A stretch of 64,000 bases of DNA from Rhodopseudomonas boonkerdii (GCF_021184025.1 NZ_CP036537.1:4340001-4404000), one strand, 5' to 3'; positions 29,622 through 38,415 are shown, counted from the stretch's first letter. The notes: a model not told the origin generated them from the letters alone. Numbers and translations are program-made.

Positions 29622-30176
29622 ATGTTCACGACTTTTCGAGGTGGCCAGACCGGCACGTGGCGGGTGCTCTCCATCGCGCCCGCACGCGGCGACACGCTGC
29701 CGATCATGCCCGCTTTGTCCGTCACCCATGCCGATTCCATTGCGCTGCCGCCGGCTCCGTCGGCCCATTCCTGGCGGCTGATCGGCGTCGCCAGCCATCT
29801 GCGCTACACCGAGCGGCTGGAGAAGATCGCGCTGACCAAGGCGCAGGCCGGGCTCGGGCGCGCGGAGGCGACCCGCGCCGCGCTGATCCCGATCCGCAAG
29901 AACAACGCGTGGTGGCTGATGACCCAGAACGAACGCCGCCGCATCTTCGAGGACAAGTCCCGCCACATCGCCGACAGCCTGAAATACCTGCCGGCGATCG
30001 CACGCCAGCTCTACCATTCGCGCGATCTCGGCGGCCCGTTCGATTTCCTCACCTGGTTCGAATATGCGCCCGAGCATGCGGAGGTGTTCGAGGAATTGGT
30101 GGCGATGCTGCGCGAGAGCGAGGAATGGCAGTTCGTGGAGCGGGAGGTGGATGTGCGGCTGGCGAAGGAGGATTGA
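29622..30176 (+). CDS. cld: Chlorite dismutase, short dimeric type
   Basis: 184 residues, the length of the dimeric clade. The sequence follows the Nitrobacter winogradskyi enzyme closely as I recall it (WRLIGVASHLRYTERLEKIALTKAQAGLGR, then KYLPAIARQLYH). By that comparison the proximal haem ligand is His115 (DKSRHIA) and the distal catalytic Arg is Arg128 (AIARQLYH); both are present, so it should be active. The reaction is chlorite to chloride plus O2. No perchlorate or chlorate reductase gene is nearby, so the physiological role is unclear (chlorite detoxification is likely). The ATG at 29622 matches the N-terminal MFTTFRGGQTGTW of the family; upstream frame is REP sequence. Confidence 0.92.
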   Translation: MFTTFRGGQTGTWRVLSIAPARGDTLPIMPALSVTHADSIALPPAPSAHSWRLIGVASHLRYTERLEKIALTKAQAGLGRAEATRAALIPIRKNNAWWLMTQNERRRIFEDKSRHIADSLKYLPAIARQLYHSRDLGGPFDFLTWFEYAPEHAEVFEELVAMLRESEEWQFVEREVDVRLAKED

Positions 30177-30279
30177 CGGAATGTAGATACAAGTGTATAT
30201 ACAGCCATCTGTCTCCTCTTATGTAGCAAAGATTCTCGATTTCACCTTATAGTTGCGCGGGGTGGATTGGGGCTTTGCG

Positions 30280-30579
30280 ATGACGGAGAGCCTGACGCGT
30301 TTGTTTGCGGATATTCGCGATTTCGATTGGGATCCGAACAAGCGCGAAACAAACCTACGCGATCACAAGATCGACTTTGATGACGTGTGGCAGATTTTCG
30401 ACGGTTACACATTCACCCGGAGGTCGGATCGTCATGGCGAAGTCAGGTACCAAGTCTTCGGTTATCTTGAAAAGCGCGAAGTCGCAGTCGCCTGCGCAAT
30501 CCGCGGATCGCTCTGCTGGATCATTTCGGCCCGACGCGCGCGACGAGACGAAAGACAGAAATACTACACGCGTCTCTAG
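30280..30579 (+). CDS. brnT: BrnT-family ribonuclease toxin
   Basis: 99 residues with the BrnT pattern FDWDPNKRETNLRDHKIDFDDV near the N terminus and IISARRARRDERQKYY at the C terminus. BrnT has a RelE-like fold and cuts RNA; it is neutralised by BrnA. The ATG at 30280 is the natural start. The last 146 bases overlap the antitoxin gene in another frame, unusually deep for this family. Confidence 0.9.
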   Translation: MTESLTRLFADIRDFDWDPNKRETNLRDHKIDFDDVWQIFDGYTFTRRSDRHGEVRYQVFGYLEKREVAVACAIRGSLCWIISARRARRDERQKYYTRL

Positions 30580-30862
30580 GTACTCACCGAGAAAAGGGAA
30601 AACCGACTGGGCAGCCCTCGATGCCTTGACCGACGAGCAGATCGAAGAAGCCGTTCGCAACGATCCCGACGCCGTGCCACTCGACATCGATTGGTCCGAC
30701 GGCGTTGTCGTCGTGCCGATGAAGAAGATCCCCATCTCCATCCGCATCGACGAAGACGTGCTCGACTTCTTCAAGCGCGAGGGCGATGGCTATCAACGTC
30801 GCATGAATGCGGTATTGCGCTCTTATATGAACCAGATGACCAAGCCCAAGAAACGCGCCTGA
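30434..30862 (+). CDS. brnA: BrnA-family antitoxin
   Basis: 142 residues. The C-terminal part is the BrnA/CopG-like region: GKTDWAALDALTDEQIEEAV, then PISIRIDEDVLDFFKREG and YQRRMNAVLRSYM, a ribbon-helix-helix DNA-binding dimer. It binds BrnT and represses the operon. The start at 30434 has GGAGG ten bases upstream, within brnT. No ATG, GTG or TTG lies between that region (apart from a TTG at about 30467) and the conserved part, so the gene must start inside brnT. The Ser/Lys-rich N-terminal ~48 residues are encoded by the overlapping frame and are probably disordered. Confidence 0.85.
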   Translation: MAKSGTKSSVILKSAKSQSPAQSADRSAGSFRPDARDETKDRNTTRVSRYSPRKGKTDWAALDALTDEQIEEAVRNDPDAVPLDIDWSDGVVVVPMKKIPISIRIDEDVLDFFKREGDGYQRRMNAVLRSYMNQMTKPKKRA

Positions 30863-30979
30863 CGGCCTCGTCGCGACCCCACCGTCCAACTGCATGGCTC
30901 CCATCCGAGACGGCGCCTTACGGGCGGGCCAGGCATGGGCCATATCGGCTCAAGCCCTCCCGCCCGCCCGAAAGCCCCC

Positions 30980-32200
30980 ATGTCCACTTCTGTCGAACAC
31001 CCCGCCCATGACCGCGGTCCCGGCGGCTGGCTGATCCTCGCATTCGCCATCGCCTGCGGCGTCACCGTCGCCAATCTGTATTACGCGCAGCCGCTGGTCG
31101 GATCGATTGCCGAGAGTTTCGGCCTCGATCTGTCGAACGCCGGCGTGATGATGACCATGGTGATGTTCGGCTATGTGCTCGGCCTGCTGTTTCTCGCGCC
31201 GCTCGGCGATCTCGTCGAAAACAAATCCCTGATCCTGATCACGCTGGGCGCACTGATCGCGAGCCTGCTAATCGCCGCCGTATCCCCCACGGCGACCGTG
31301 TTCGTCATCGCCTCGCTGCTGGTCGGCATCAGCGCCGTCGCCACGCAGATGATCCTGCCGGTGGTCGCCCATCTCGCGCCTGAACGCCGACGCGGGCAGA
31401 TTGTCGGCACCGTCATGAGCGGGCTGCTGTTCGGCATTCTGCTGTCGCGACCGGTGGCGACCATGGTGGCCGGCACATTCGGATGGCGCGCGGTGTTCGC
31501 CATTTCGGCGGTCTTGATGGGCGGCGTGCTGGTGCTGATGGCGATCGCGCTGCCGCGGCGCAAGCCCGAGCACAGCCTCAACTACGTCAAGCTGATCCAC
31601 TCGCTCGGCCATCTCGCGCTGACCACCAAGGTGCTGCACCGGCGCGGCGCCTACCAGTTTCTGATGTTCGGGACGTTCAGCATGTTCTGGACGTCGATGC
31701 CGCTGGTGCTGGAAGAACCGCCCTTCTCGCTCGGCTATGTGGCGATGTCCGCCTTCCTGCTGTCGGGTGCGAGCGGCGCCTTCGTGGCGCCCCTGGCCGG
31801 ACGCATGGCCGATCACGGCCGCGGCAACACCACGACCATGATCGCCATGGCGCTGGTTCTGTTCAGCTTCGCGCTGACCTGGCTTGGCGGACATATGAGC
31901 GGCGCGACGGCGATCGCGATCTTCGTGATCGCGGGCATCCTGATCGATGCCGGCACCCAGGCGAATTTCGTCACCGGACAGCGCTCGATCTATGCACTGC
32001 CCGCGCAGACCCGTAGCCGGCTCAATGCGCTGTATCTGGCATCCGCCTTCTTCGGCGGCACCATCGGCGCAGCCGTCAGCGGCTTTGCCGTCGCGCATGG
32101 CGGCACCACCGCGATCGGGCTGATCGGCATGGGCGCGGCAGCTCTGGCGCTGGTGCTGCTCGGGCTGGAAGTGTCCGAACGTCGCCGCAAGACGGATTAA
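30980..32200 (+). CDS. MFS transporter (YnfM-like)
   Basis: 406 residues, twelve apparent membrane helices, starting after a short hydrophilic leader. It has the VTVANLYYAQPLVGSIAESFGL stretch characteristic of a MFS subgroup of putative drug or sugar exporters, and a typical loop-2/3 motif (GDLVENKSLI). Substrate unknown. The ATG at 30980 is preferred to an in-frame ATG at 30935. It is a single-gene unit. Confidence 0.85.
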   Translation: MSTSVEHPAHDRGPGGWLILAFAIACGVTVANLYYAQPLVGSIAESFGLDLSNAGVMMTMVMFGYVLGLLFLAPLGDLVENKSLILITLGALIASLLIAAVSPTATVFVIASLLVGISAVATQMILPVVAHLAPERRRGQIVGTVMSGLLFGILLSRPVATMVAGTFGWRAVFAISAVLMGGVLVLMAIALPRRKPEHSLNYVKLIHSLGHLALTTKVLHRRGAYQFLMFGTFSMFWTSMPLVLEEPPFSLGYVAMSAFLLSGASGAFVAPLAGRMADHGRGNTTTMIAMALVLFSFALTWLGGHMSGATAIAIFVIAGILIDAGTQANFVTGQRSIYALPAQTRSRLNALYLASAFFGGTIGAAVSGFAVAHGGTTAIGLIGMGAAALALVLLGLEVSERRRKTD

Positions 32201-32206
32201 GCGACG

Positions 32207-32274
32207 CCGTCATCCGCCGTACTTCACCATATGCGCTCCGCCGGCGGATTACGCTTCGCTCATCCGCCCTACAG
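32207..32274. repeat. Short inverted repeat of the GTAGGGCGGAT type
   Basis: The sequence GTCATCCGCCGTAC...GGCGGATTACGCTTCGCTCATCCGCCCTAC forms an imperfect hairpin at the end of the MFS gene. A related string (TACGTAGGGCGCATGAGCGAAGCGCA) is at about 10800-10830. It is a common intergenic repeat type in related genomes. Confidence 0.5.
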
Positions 32275-32658
32275 GAAGCGGCCCGACTTGATGCGCGCCG
32301 TTTCGTTCACCGGACGGTTGTAGATATAGGTCCAGGCCTGAACGTTGCTGCCGTCTGTGAGCGTCACCGGCAGCATCTCGCGCAGATAGAGCGTCGGCTG
32401 CTCATGCTCCGGCCCGATGCTCTCATAGTCGTCGAGCACGGCGAGCAGTCTGGCGGGATCGCGCATCCGGAACAGCTCGCCATGGACGATGTCGTCCCCG
32501 ACCGTCGAATGCAGCAGGCCCGGATAGTGCGCGATCATATAGAGCCGGCCCTGGCACGACGCCTCGCCGAGAAAATCCGCGCCCGACGCCAGCAGCTTCG
32601 ACATCGGATGATCGAAGCCACGCATCAGCGTTCCGTAGACGAAAATACGATCCGACAT
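32269..32658 (-). CDS. Gamma-glutamylcyclotransferase family protein
   Basis: 129 residues. The glycine/threonine substrate loop is IFVYGTLMRG at the N terminus, and the catalytic acidic residue is the Glu in DDYESI near residue 80. Family members (GGCT/AIG2-like) cyclise gamma-glutamyl amines to 5-oxoproline; the substrate of this one is not known. It is divergent from the amidohydrolase gene at 32816. Confidence 0.85.
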   Translation of the reverse strand: MSDRIFVYGTLMRGFDHPMSKLLASGADFLGEASCQGRLYMIAHYPGLLHSTVGDDIVHGELFRMRDPARLLAVLDDYESIGPEHEQPTLYLREMLPVTLTDGSNVQAWTYIYNRPVNETARIKSGRFL

Positions 32659-32815
32659 ATGACCCTTCATTGCGTTTGCTTGACCGGCGGGCCGACGCAT
32701 CACGGCAGCCTCGCGGCGACTTGCCCCGTTCCGGCATTCAATTGCCTTGCTTCGCGCTATATTATCCCGGGAATCAGGGCCGGCGCATCCATGCCGGCGA
32801 TACAGAGATACGCCG

Positions 32816-33619
32816 TTGGACCATCTGCCCCAATCCGACCTGCGCCTCGCGCCCGATGAGATCGATCCCGTTCTCGAACTGAACGTCGATGGCGCATCGC
32901 CGTTTCTTTTCACCAGCGACCATTATGGCCGTGCGATCCCGCGCATGCTCGGCGATCTTGGCCTGCCCGAGAGTGAACTGGCCCGCCACATCGCCTGGGA
33001 CATCGGCATTGCCGGCGTCGCCGATCGCGTGGCCCATGCGCTGGACGGGCACCTGATCGCGCAGCGCTATTCGCGTCTGGTCATCGACTGCAACCGGCCG
33101 CCGGAAGCCGTCAGCTCGATTCCGCTGATCAGCGAGGCGACGACGATCCCCGGCAATGACGGCCTGACGCAGGAGGCCAAGGCACGCCGGCGCGAATTGC
33201 TGTTCGACCCCTATCACCGCCGCATTGATGCGGTGATCGATCACAGGCTCAAGGCGGGGCAGCCGACGGTGCTGGTGTCGCTGCACAGTTTCACCCCCGT
33301 CTATGCGGGCATCAAACGGCCCTGGCATATCGGAACCCTGTATCAGCACGATCACACGCTGCCGCCGCTGCTGTTGCGGCACCTGCGAGCCGAAGGCGAT
33401 CTGGTGGTGGGCGACAACGAGCCCTATGCGGTGTCGGATGCCACCGACTACACGATCCCTGTCCATGGCGAGAAGCGCGGGCTCATGAATACCGGGATCG
33501 AGATCCGGCAGGACCTGATCGCGGAAGAAAGCGGCCAGATCGCATGGGCCGAACGGCTGGCGCGCATCTTCACCGAGATCGAGGCGACGCTGCTGACGCC
33601 GCGCGCGTCGCATCTTTGA
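32816..33619 (+). CDS. N-formylglutamate amidohydrolase family
   Basis: About 267 residues. Family landmarks: FTSDHYGRAIP near the N terminus (metal-binding Asp/His), SRLVIDCNRPP, VLVSLHSFTPVY and NTGIEIRQDLI. It hydrolyses N-formylglutamate to glutamate and formate, as in the formiminoglutamate branch of histidine breakdown, but no hut gene is nearby. The start is probably TTG at 32816; the ATG at 32747 adds a poorly typical 23-residue leader that runs into the promoter of the divergent gene. Confidence 0.85.
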   Translation: MDHLPQSDLRLAPDEIDPVLELNVDGASPFLFTSDHYGRAIPRMLGDLGLPESELARHIAWDIGIAGVADRVAHALDGHLIAQRYSRLVIDCNRPPEAVSSIPLISEATTIPGNDGLTQEAKARRRELLFDPYHRRIDAVIDHRLKAGQPTVLVSLHSFTPVYAGIKRPWHIGTLYQHDHTLPPLLLRHLRAEGDLVVGDNEPYAVSDATDYTIPVHGEKRGLMNTGIEIRQDLIAEESGQIAWAERLARIFTEIEATLLTPRASHL

Positions 33620-33635
33620 TCGCCGCGCCTTGTTC

Positions 33636-34253
33636 TCAACGAGATCTGGTCAGCGCCAGCCACAAGCCGCCGCCGATCATGAAACCACCTGAGATCCGCG
33701 ACAGCAGCCGCGTGCGCCGCGCCGAGAAGAATTTTCGCGCACGGCGGGCGGCGACCGCATAAATGATATCGGTAACTCCTGCGGCGACCATGAACGTGGC
33801 GCCGAGAATGCCGACCTGTAAAAAGTTGTTGCGTTCGAGATCGACGAATTGCGGAATGAAGGCGCCGAAGAACACCAGCACCTTCGGATTGCTGAGCAGC
33901 ACGGCGAGACCTTGCAGAAAGAAACCGCCGCGCGGCGGCGCCGGCGCCGTATCGGTATCGATCCCCTCGATGGGCGCGCGCACCAGCTTGATGCCGAGCC
34001 AGACCAGATAGGCGGCGCCGATGAAGCGCACCCAGTCGAACCAGTAGCCCATGGTGGCCATCATGGTGGTGAGGCCGAAGGCGACAATGGCGATGACGAC
34101 CGCCAGCCCCGCCTGCGTGCCAGCAATCGTCACCAGTGCCGATCGCGTGCCGTAACGCAAGCCGTTGGCGATCACCAGCGTGACATTGGGGCCGGGCAAC
34201 AGCGCCAACGCGATGCAGGCGGCAACGAAAGTGAGATAGATCTGCAGGGACAT
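33636..34253 (-). CDS. LysE family amino-acid exporter
   Basis: 205 residues with about six membrane helices, the LysE signature ALLPGPNVTLVIANGLRYG near residue 18, and AVLLSNPKVLVFFGAFIPQF in the middle. Members export amino acids such as lysine, threonine or homoserine lactone. It lies 11 bases after the acyl-CoA ligase gene on the same strand. Confidence 0.88.
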   Translation of the reverse strand: MSLQIYLTFVAACIALALLPGPNVTLVIANGLRYGTRSALVTIAGTQAGLAVVIAIVAFGLTTMMATMGYWFDWVRFIGAAYLVWLGIKLVRAPIEGIDTDTAPAPPRGGFFLQGLAVLLSNPKVLVFFGAFIPQFVDLERNNFLQVGILGATFMVAAGVTDIIYAVAARRARKFFSARRTRLLSRISGGFMIGGGLWLALTRSR

Positions 34254-34264
34254 CGGCGCTTCCT

Positions 34265-35875
34265 TTATCCGCGCGCACGCAATTCGCGCCGCAGCACTTT
34301 ACCCGTGGCGGTCATCGGCAGCGACTCCGCAAATGCCACATGCCGTGGATATTCGTGGGCGGCGAGCTGCGACTTGACGAAATCCTGCAACTCGCGGGCG
34401 AGCGCGTCGCTCGGCGCGAAGCCCGGCCGCAGCACGATCCAGGCTTTCACCGCTTCGGTGCGGATGGGATCGGGGATGCCGATCACAGCGGACAAAGCGA
34501 CAGCGGGATGCTTGAGCAGCGTATGCTCGATCTCCGACGGGCCGATGCGATAGCCGGCGGAAGTGATGACATCGTCCTCGCGCGCGACATACCAGAAATA
34601 GCCGTCGTCATCCTGGATGCCGAGATCGCCGGTGAGCAGGAAGTCTCCGGCATACTTCTTCGCGGTCCCCTCCTCGTTCTGCCAGTAGCCCAGCATGGTG
34701 CAGGGATTGGGCTGGCGCACGCCGACGATGCCCCGCTGCCCGCGCGGCAGTTCCTCGCCCTGCTCATTGACGATGCGCACATCGAAACCCGGCGTCGGCT
34801 TGCCCATGGAGCCGGGCCTGATCGGGAACAGCGCGGCATTGTTGCCGACCACGAGATTGCATTCGGTCTGGCCGTAAATCTCATGGGCATCGATGCCGAA
34901 TGTCTTGCGCACCCAGTCCAGCAATTCGGCGCCGAGCGACTCACCGCCGGTAAGGATGCTGCGCAGCTTCACACCGGGATGCTTCACATTGGCCTGCCGC
35001 ATCAATTTCAGTGCGGTGGGAGGCAGGAACACGTTGCGCACGCCGTGATCGGCCATCAGTTGCATCGCGGCCTCGGGTTCGAACTTCTTCGCGCGATAGC
35101 CGACCACGGGCACGCCGTGATACCAGGCTGGAAACAGCGCATCGAACAAGCCGCCGATCCACGCCCAGTCCGCCGGTGTCCAGTAGACATCGCCGGGCTT
35201 GGGAAAAAAGCCGTGCACCATCTCCACATTGGGCAGATGACCGAGCAGCACGCGATGCGCATGCAGCGCGCCCTTCGGATTGCCGGTTGTGCCCGATGTG
35301 TAGATGATGATGGCGGGATCGTCGCAGGATGTATCGACGATGGCGAAATCGTCAGAGGCCCTTTCGAGCGCTGCCCAGAACGATGTCGTTCCGACGGGCG
35401 CGGTGGCGGCGATCACATAGATCACTTCGAGCGCCGGCAGCCTGTCGCGAATTTTCTTCAGCTTCTCCCAGCCGCCGAGATCGGTGACGATGGCGCGCGC
35501 GCCGGAATTGTTCAGGCGGAATTCCAGCGCGTCTTCGCCGAACAGCGTGAACAGCGGCACCGACACCATACCGGAGCGAAAAGCCGCCAGATGCGCGACG
35601 GGAAGTTCGATCGACTGCGACAGAAAGACGGCCACGCGGTCGCCGCGCCGCAGACCATCCGCCTTGAGCGCATTGGCGAAGCGACGTGAGTACGCGGCGA
35701 CCTCATCGAAGGAGAGTTTTCGCGTGCCGCGATCCTCATCCACATAAATCAGCGCCAGCAGTTCGGCGCCATCCGCATAGCGGTCGCAGGCCACCGTCGC
35801 GATATTGAACCGTTCCGGGACATCCCAGTGGAAGTCGCGATAAAGCGCGTCGTAATCGGTGGTTTCCTTGAGCAC
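34265..35875 (-). CDS. AMP-dependent acyl-CoA synthetase/ligase
   Basis: About 536 residues. The ATP-binding P-loop is IIYTSGTTGNPKG, the A5 motif YGQTECNL, the A8 motif GDLGIQDDDGYFWYVAREDD, and the C-terminal catalytic Lys is in TATGKVLRREL. It activates a carboxylic acid to its CoA thioester. The closest type is the acetyl-CoA synthetase-like or short/medium-chain AMP ligase group. I chose GTG at 35875 because GGGAG lies upstream and the ATG at 35896 belongs to a REP repeat. It is upstream of the LysE gene. Confidence 0.85.
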   Translation of the reverse strand: MLKETTDYDALYRDFHWDVPERFNIATVACDRYADGAELLALIYVDEDRGTRKLSFDEVAAYSRRFANALKADGLRRGDRVAVFLSQSIELPVAHLAAFRSGMVSVPLFTLFGEDALEFRLNNSGARAIVTDLGGWEKLKKIRDRLPALEVIYVIAATAPVGTTSFWAALERASDDFAIVDTSCDDPAIIIYTSGTTGNPKGALHAHRVLLGHLPNVEMVHGFFPKPGDVYWTPADWAWIGGLFDALFPAWYHGVPVVGYRAKKFEPEAAMQLMADHGVRNVFLPPTALKLMRQANVKHPGVKLRSILTGGESLGAELLDWVRKTFGIDAHEIYGQTECNLVVGNNAALFPIRPGSMGKPTPGFDVRIVNEQGEELPRGQRGIVGVRQPNPCTMLGYWQNEEGTAKKYAGDFLLTGDLGIQDDDGYFWYVAREDDVITSAGYRIGPSEIEHTLLKHPAVALSAVIGIPDPIRTEAVKAWIVLRPGFAPSDALARELQDFVKSQLAAHEYPRHVAFAESLPMTATGKVLRRELRARG

Positions 35876-35889
35876 GGTTTCACTCCCAG

Positions 35890-35996
35890 CCCTCATGGCG
35901 TCTCGAACCATGAGCTTGTTGCCCACCCTTCGAGACGCGGTCTAAGGCGACCGCTCCTCTCGCCTGGACGCAATTGCGTCCAGGCTGGGGTGAGGG
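35890..35996. repeat. REP-like palindromic repeat at a gene start
   Basis: Contains CCTCATGG...GTCTCGAACCATGAG and a second arm ending in TGAGGG, with a perfect 24-base palindrome at 35962-35985 (half-site GCCTGGACGCAA). It abuts the start of the acyl-CoA ligase gene on its upstream side, so it may lie in that gene's 5' leader. Confidence 0.75.
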
Positions 35997-36161
35997 ATCG
36001 TTTGTTGCGGCGATTGTAGGATTCAATCGATCAACACTGCAAACGACCTGGCCTGACGCCAAAGTGCCTTGAATTTCGCGTCCCGGCATGGTCTTCAGGC
36101 AGCCAATCCGGAACCGGCGCGCCCCCCGCGCCTTGCCTCCTTCCTCTGGCAGAAGAAATCC

Positions 36162-37001
36162 ATGGCCCGCAGGTTTTCGTCCGCCTACCAGCCGGAGCCG
36201 ATGTCCAGCCTGGCACTCTGGGCCCGGCGGCTGGCGGTGTTCTCGGCGATCGCCGCGGTGGTCTCGATCGTCGTCGTCAGGTTCGGCTTCCTCGAAGTGA
36301 AACCGGCGCTGATGACCTTTTTCGGCGCGCTCGGGCTCGCCGGCCTGTCGATTCTGGTCGCACTCGCCGGCTTTGCGGCGATCTGGCAAAACGGCTCCCG
36401 CGGCATGAGCGTGATCCTGATCGCGCTGCTGCTGGACGCGTCGATCCTCGCTTATCCCGGCTACCTCGCCTATCAATATCGCAAGCTGCCGAAGATTCAC
36501 GACATCACCACCGACCCGATCGATCCGCCGCGGTTCGAAGCGTTGGCGCGGCTGCGCACCGGCGAGGACACCAATTCCGCCGTCTATGCCGGCCTTTATT
36601 CCGCCGAGCAGCAACGCGCGGCCTATCCGGATATCGAGCCGGTCGAACTGGACGTACCGGTCCAGCGCGCCTATGAGCTGACGCTGGCGCTGGTGAACAA
36701 GCGCAAATGGCTCGTCATCGACGAACGTCCGCCACAGCCGCCGCGCCGTATCGGCCGTATCGAGGCGGTGGCGCGTACACCGATCATGGGATTTCGCGAG
36801 GACGTTTCGATCCGCTTCATACCGGACGGCGAAGGCTCGCGGGTCGATATCCGCTCGTCGTCGCGCTACTTCGAGGGCGATCTCGGCAGCAACGCCGCGC
36901 GGGTGACCAAGCTGATCGAGGACATCAATACGGCCGCGGACAACGCCCCGGCGGCGAAGGCCACACCGGCCGCGAAGGCGGCGGTGAAGGGGAAGAAGTA
37001 G
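36162..37001 (+). CDS. DUF1499 domain membrane protein
   Basis: About 279 residues. Four hydrophobic helices (about residues 20-115) are followed by a soluble DUF1499 domain with DPPRFEALAR, the KRKWLVIDE strand and the FREDVSIRF and DIRSSSRYFEGDLG strands. The C terminus is an Ala/Lys-rich tail. The function of DUF1499 is not known. It runs up to the nested mobile-element region. Confidence 0.82.
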   Translation: MARRFSSAYQPEPMSSLALWARRLAVFSAIAAVVSIVVVRFGFLEVKPALMTFFGALGLAGLSILVALAGFAAIWQNGSRGMSVILIALLLDASILAYPGYLAYQYRKLPKIHDITTDPIDPPRFEALARLRTGEDTNSAVYAGLYSAEQQRAAYPDIEPVELDVPVQRAYELTLALVNKRKWLVIDERPPQPPRRIGRIEAVARTPIMGFREDVSIRFIPDGEGSRVDIRSSSRYFEGDLGSNAARVTKLIEDINTAADNAPAAKATPAAKAAVKGKK

Positions 37002-37018
37002 CTCCGACCTCATCCTGA

Positions 37019-37118
37019 GAGTCTGACTCATAAAGCGGTCGAGGTGGTTTTCGACTGCTTTTGCTCGGAATAATGCCCGTTCAGCTCAGGATCTCGATTC
37101 TCCGTCCCTCATCCTGAG
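37019..37118 (+). mobile_element. Non-autonomous mobile element, copy B1 (left part; interrupted)
   Basis: The left 100 bases of the same element as at 24610, beginning GAGTCTGACT and ending in its internal REP unit at CCTCATCCTGA. A full reversed copy (37119-37385) is inserted here. The interrupted REP then continues from 37387 with GGAGCCGCGCAGCGGCG and the following GCACACTCTGAGCCAGGC string matches the interior of the 24.6-kb copy. The right terminal repeat of B1 is missing near 37490. Confidence 0.7.
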
Positions 37119-37385
37119 AGCCTGACTGGAAATGTGGTCCGTAGTTTGGCCCTGTTGGTCGCCCAGGCGGAACGCAACAAGCTCTGTCCCTCATGGTGAG
37201 GAGGCGCGTAGCGCCGTCTCGAACCATGAGATAGCTTGACTCGGCGCTCTTCGGCCATCCTTCGAGACGCCGCTACGCGGCTCCTCAGGATGAGGGGCGG
37301 AGAAGCGAGATACTGAGCTGAACGGGCATTATTCCGAGCAAAAGCAGTCGAAAACCACCTCGACCGCTTTATGAGTCAGACTCTC
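37119..37385 (-). mobile_element. Non-autonomous mobile element, copy B2, complete, nested in B1
   Basis: 267 bp, reverse orientation: it opens with the right end (GAGCCTGACTGGAAAT) and closes with the left end (AGTCAGACTC preceded by CTTTATG). Its inner part holds two REP-like units and the GCGTTCCGCCTGGG string found in the 24.6-kb copy. The junctions lie after CCTCATCCTGA and before GGAGCC, the same REP position as in the 24.6-kb copy (one-base difference in the flanking 4-mer, CTGA against CTCA). No coding capacity. Confidence 0.75.
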
Positions 37386-37495
37386 AGGAGCCGCGCAGCG
37401 GCGTCTCGAAGGATGGCCGCACACTCTGAGCCAGGCGAACTCATGGTTCGAGACGGCGCCGCGCGCTTCCTCACCATGAGGGGCGGTGTAAGGTG
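37386..37495 (+). repeat. Rest of copy B1: REP-like units flanking the MBL gene end
   Basis: GGAGCCGCGCAGCGGCG...GTCTCGAAGGATGG then CATGGTTCGAGAC...ACCATGAGGG. By resemblance to the 24.6-kb copy this is the right part of the interrupted element B1, truncated at its right end. Together 37002-37497 is filled with nested repeats and holds no gene. Confidence 0.65.
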
Positions 37496-37497
37496 CC

Positions 37498-38415
37498 TCA
37501 CGCCACCCGATAACTTCCGCCGATCACCGGATCGCCATCCGTCGCCACCACTCCGCGCGCGACGAGGTCTTCCAGGTGGGCCAGCACCGAATAGCCTGCC
37601 GCGCCCGAGAGTCGTGGGTCGAGGCCGATATAGATCGCACGCACGATGGTCGGAATATCCGCCTCGCCTTTGCCGAGCCGATGCAGGATGGAGGCTTCGC
37701 GAGCCTTTCGGTGGCGGATCAGGAAGCGGACGAAGCGCTGGGCGTCGGGAATGTCAGGCCCATGGCCGGAGAAATACAGATCCTCCGGACGGGCGGCGAG
37801 CTTTTCCAATGAAGCCATATAATCGATCATCGAACCGTCCGGCGGCGCGACGATCGAGGTCGACCACCCCATCACGTGGTCGGCGACGAACAGCCAGTTC
37901 TTCTCGCGCCAGGAAAACGCCATGTGATTGGCGGTGTGGCCCGGCGTTGCCACGCCTTCCAGCGCCCAGCCATCCCCCTCGATGACGTCGCCGTCACGCA
38001 CGACAACATCGGGCTTGAAATCGCGATCGGCCCCGGATTCCGGCGAGTGCTTCTCGCTCTCGAAACGCGGGCGCGAGGCGCGGTGCGGGCCTTCGGCATA
38101 AACGGTGGCGCCGGTCGCGGCCTTGATGCGGCCCGTGTTCGGAGAATGATCGCTGTGGGTGTGGGTGACGATGATATGCGTCACCGTTTCGCCCTTCACG
38201 GCCTCAAGCAGGGCGTCGGCATGAGCTTCGTTATCCGGGCCGGGATCGATAATCGCGACCTTGCCCTCGCCGACGATGTAGCTGTTGGTGCCCGTGAAGG
38301 TGAAAGGCGACGGGTTATTGCAGAGAACGCGGCGCACGCCGGGACGAACGTGATCGACCACGCCCGGCTTGAGCGGGTAATCGCGATTGAACGGAATATC
38401 GTCGTTGTCGCTCAT
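37498..38415 (-). CDS. MBL-fold metallo-hydrolase
   Basis: 305 residues. Metal-binding motif THTHSDHS, followed by a His in TPGHTANH, an Asp in FVADHVMGW and a late His in YFSGHGPD. The C-terminal helical domain (LIRHRKAREASILHRLGKGE) matches the LACTB2-like subgroup; those proteins include RNA endonucleases as well as hydrolases of unknown substrate. Start chosen at 38415; upstream frame runs into repeats. Confidence 0.88.
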   Translation of the reverse strand: MSDNDDIPFNRDYPLKPGVVDHVRPGVRRVLCNNPSPFTFTGTNSYIVGEGKVAIIDPGPDNEAHADALLEAVKGETVTHIIVTHTHSDHSPNTGRIKAATGATVYAEGPHRASRPRFESEKHSPESGADRDFKPDVVVRDGDVIEGDGWALEGVATPGHTANHMAFSWREKNWLFVADHVMGWSTSIVAPPDGSMIDYMASLEKLAARPEDLYFSGHGPDIPDAQRFVRFLIRHRKAREASILHRLGKGEADIPTIVRAIYIGLDPRLSGAAGYSVLAHLEDLVARGVVATDGDPVIGGSYRVA

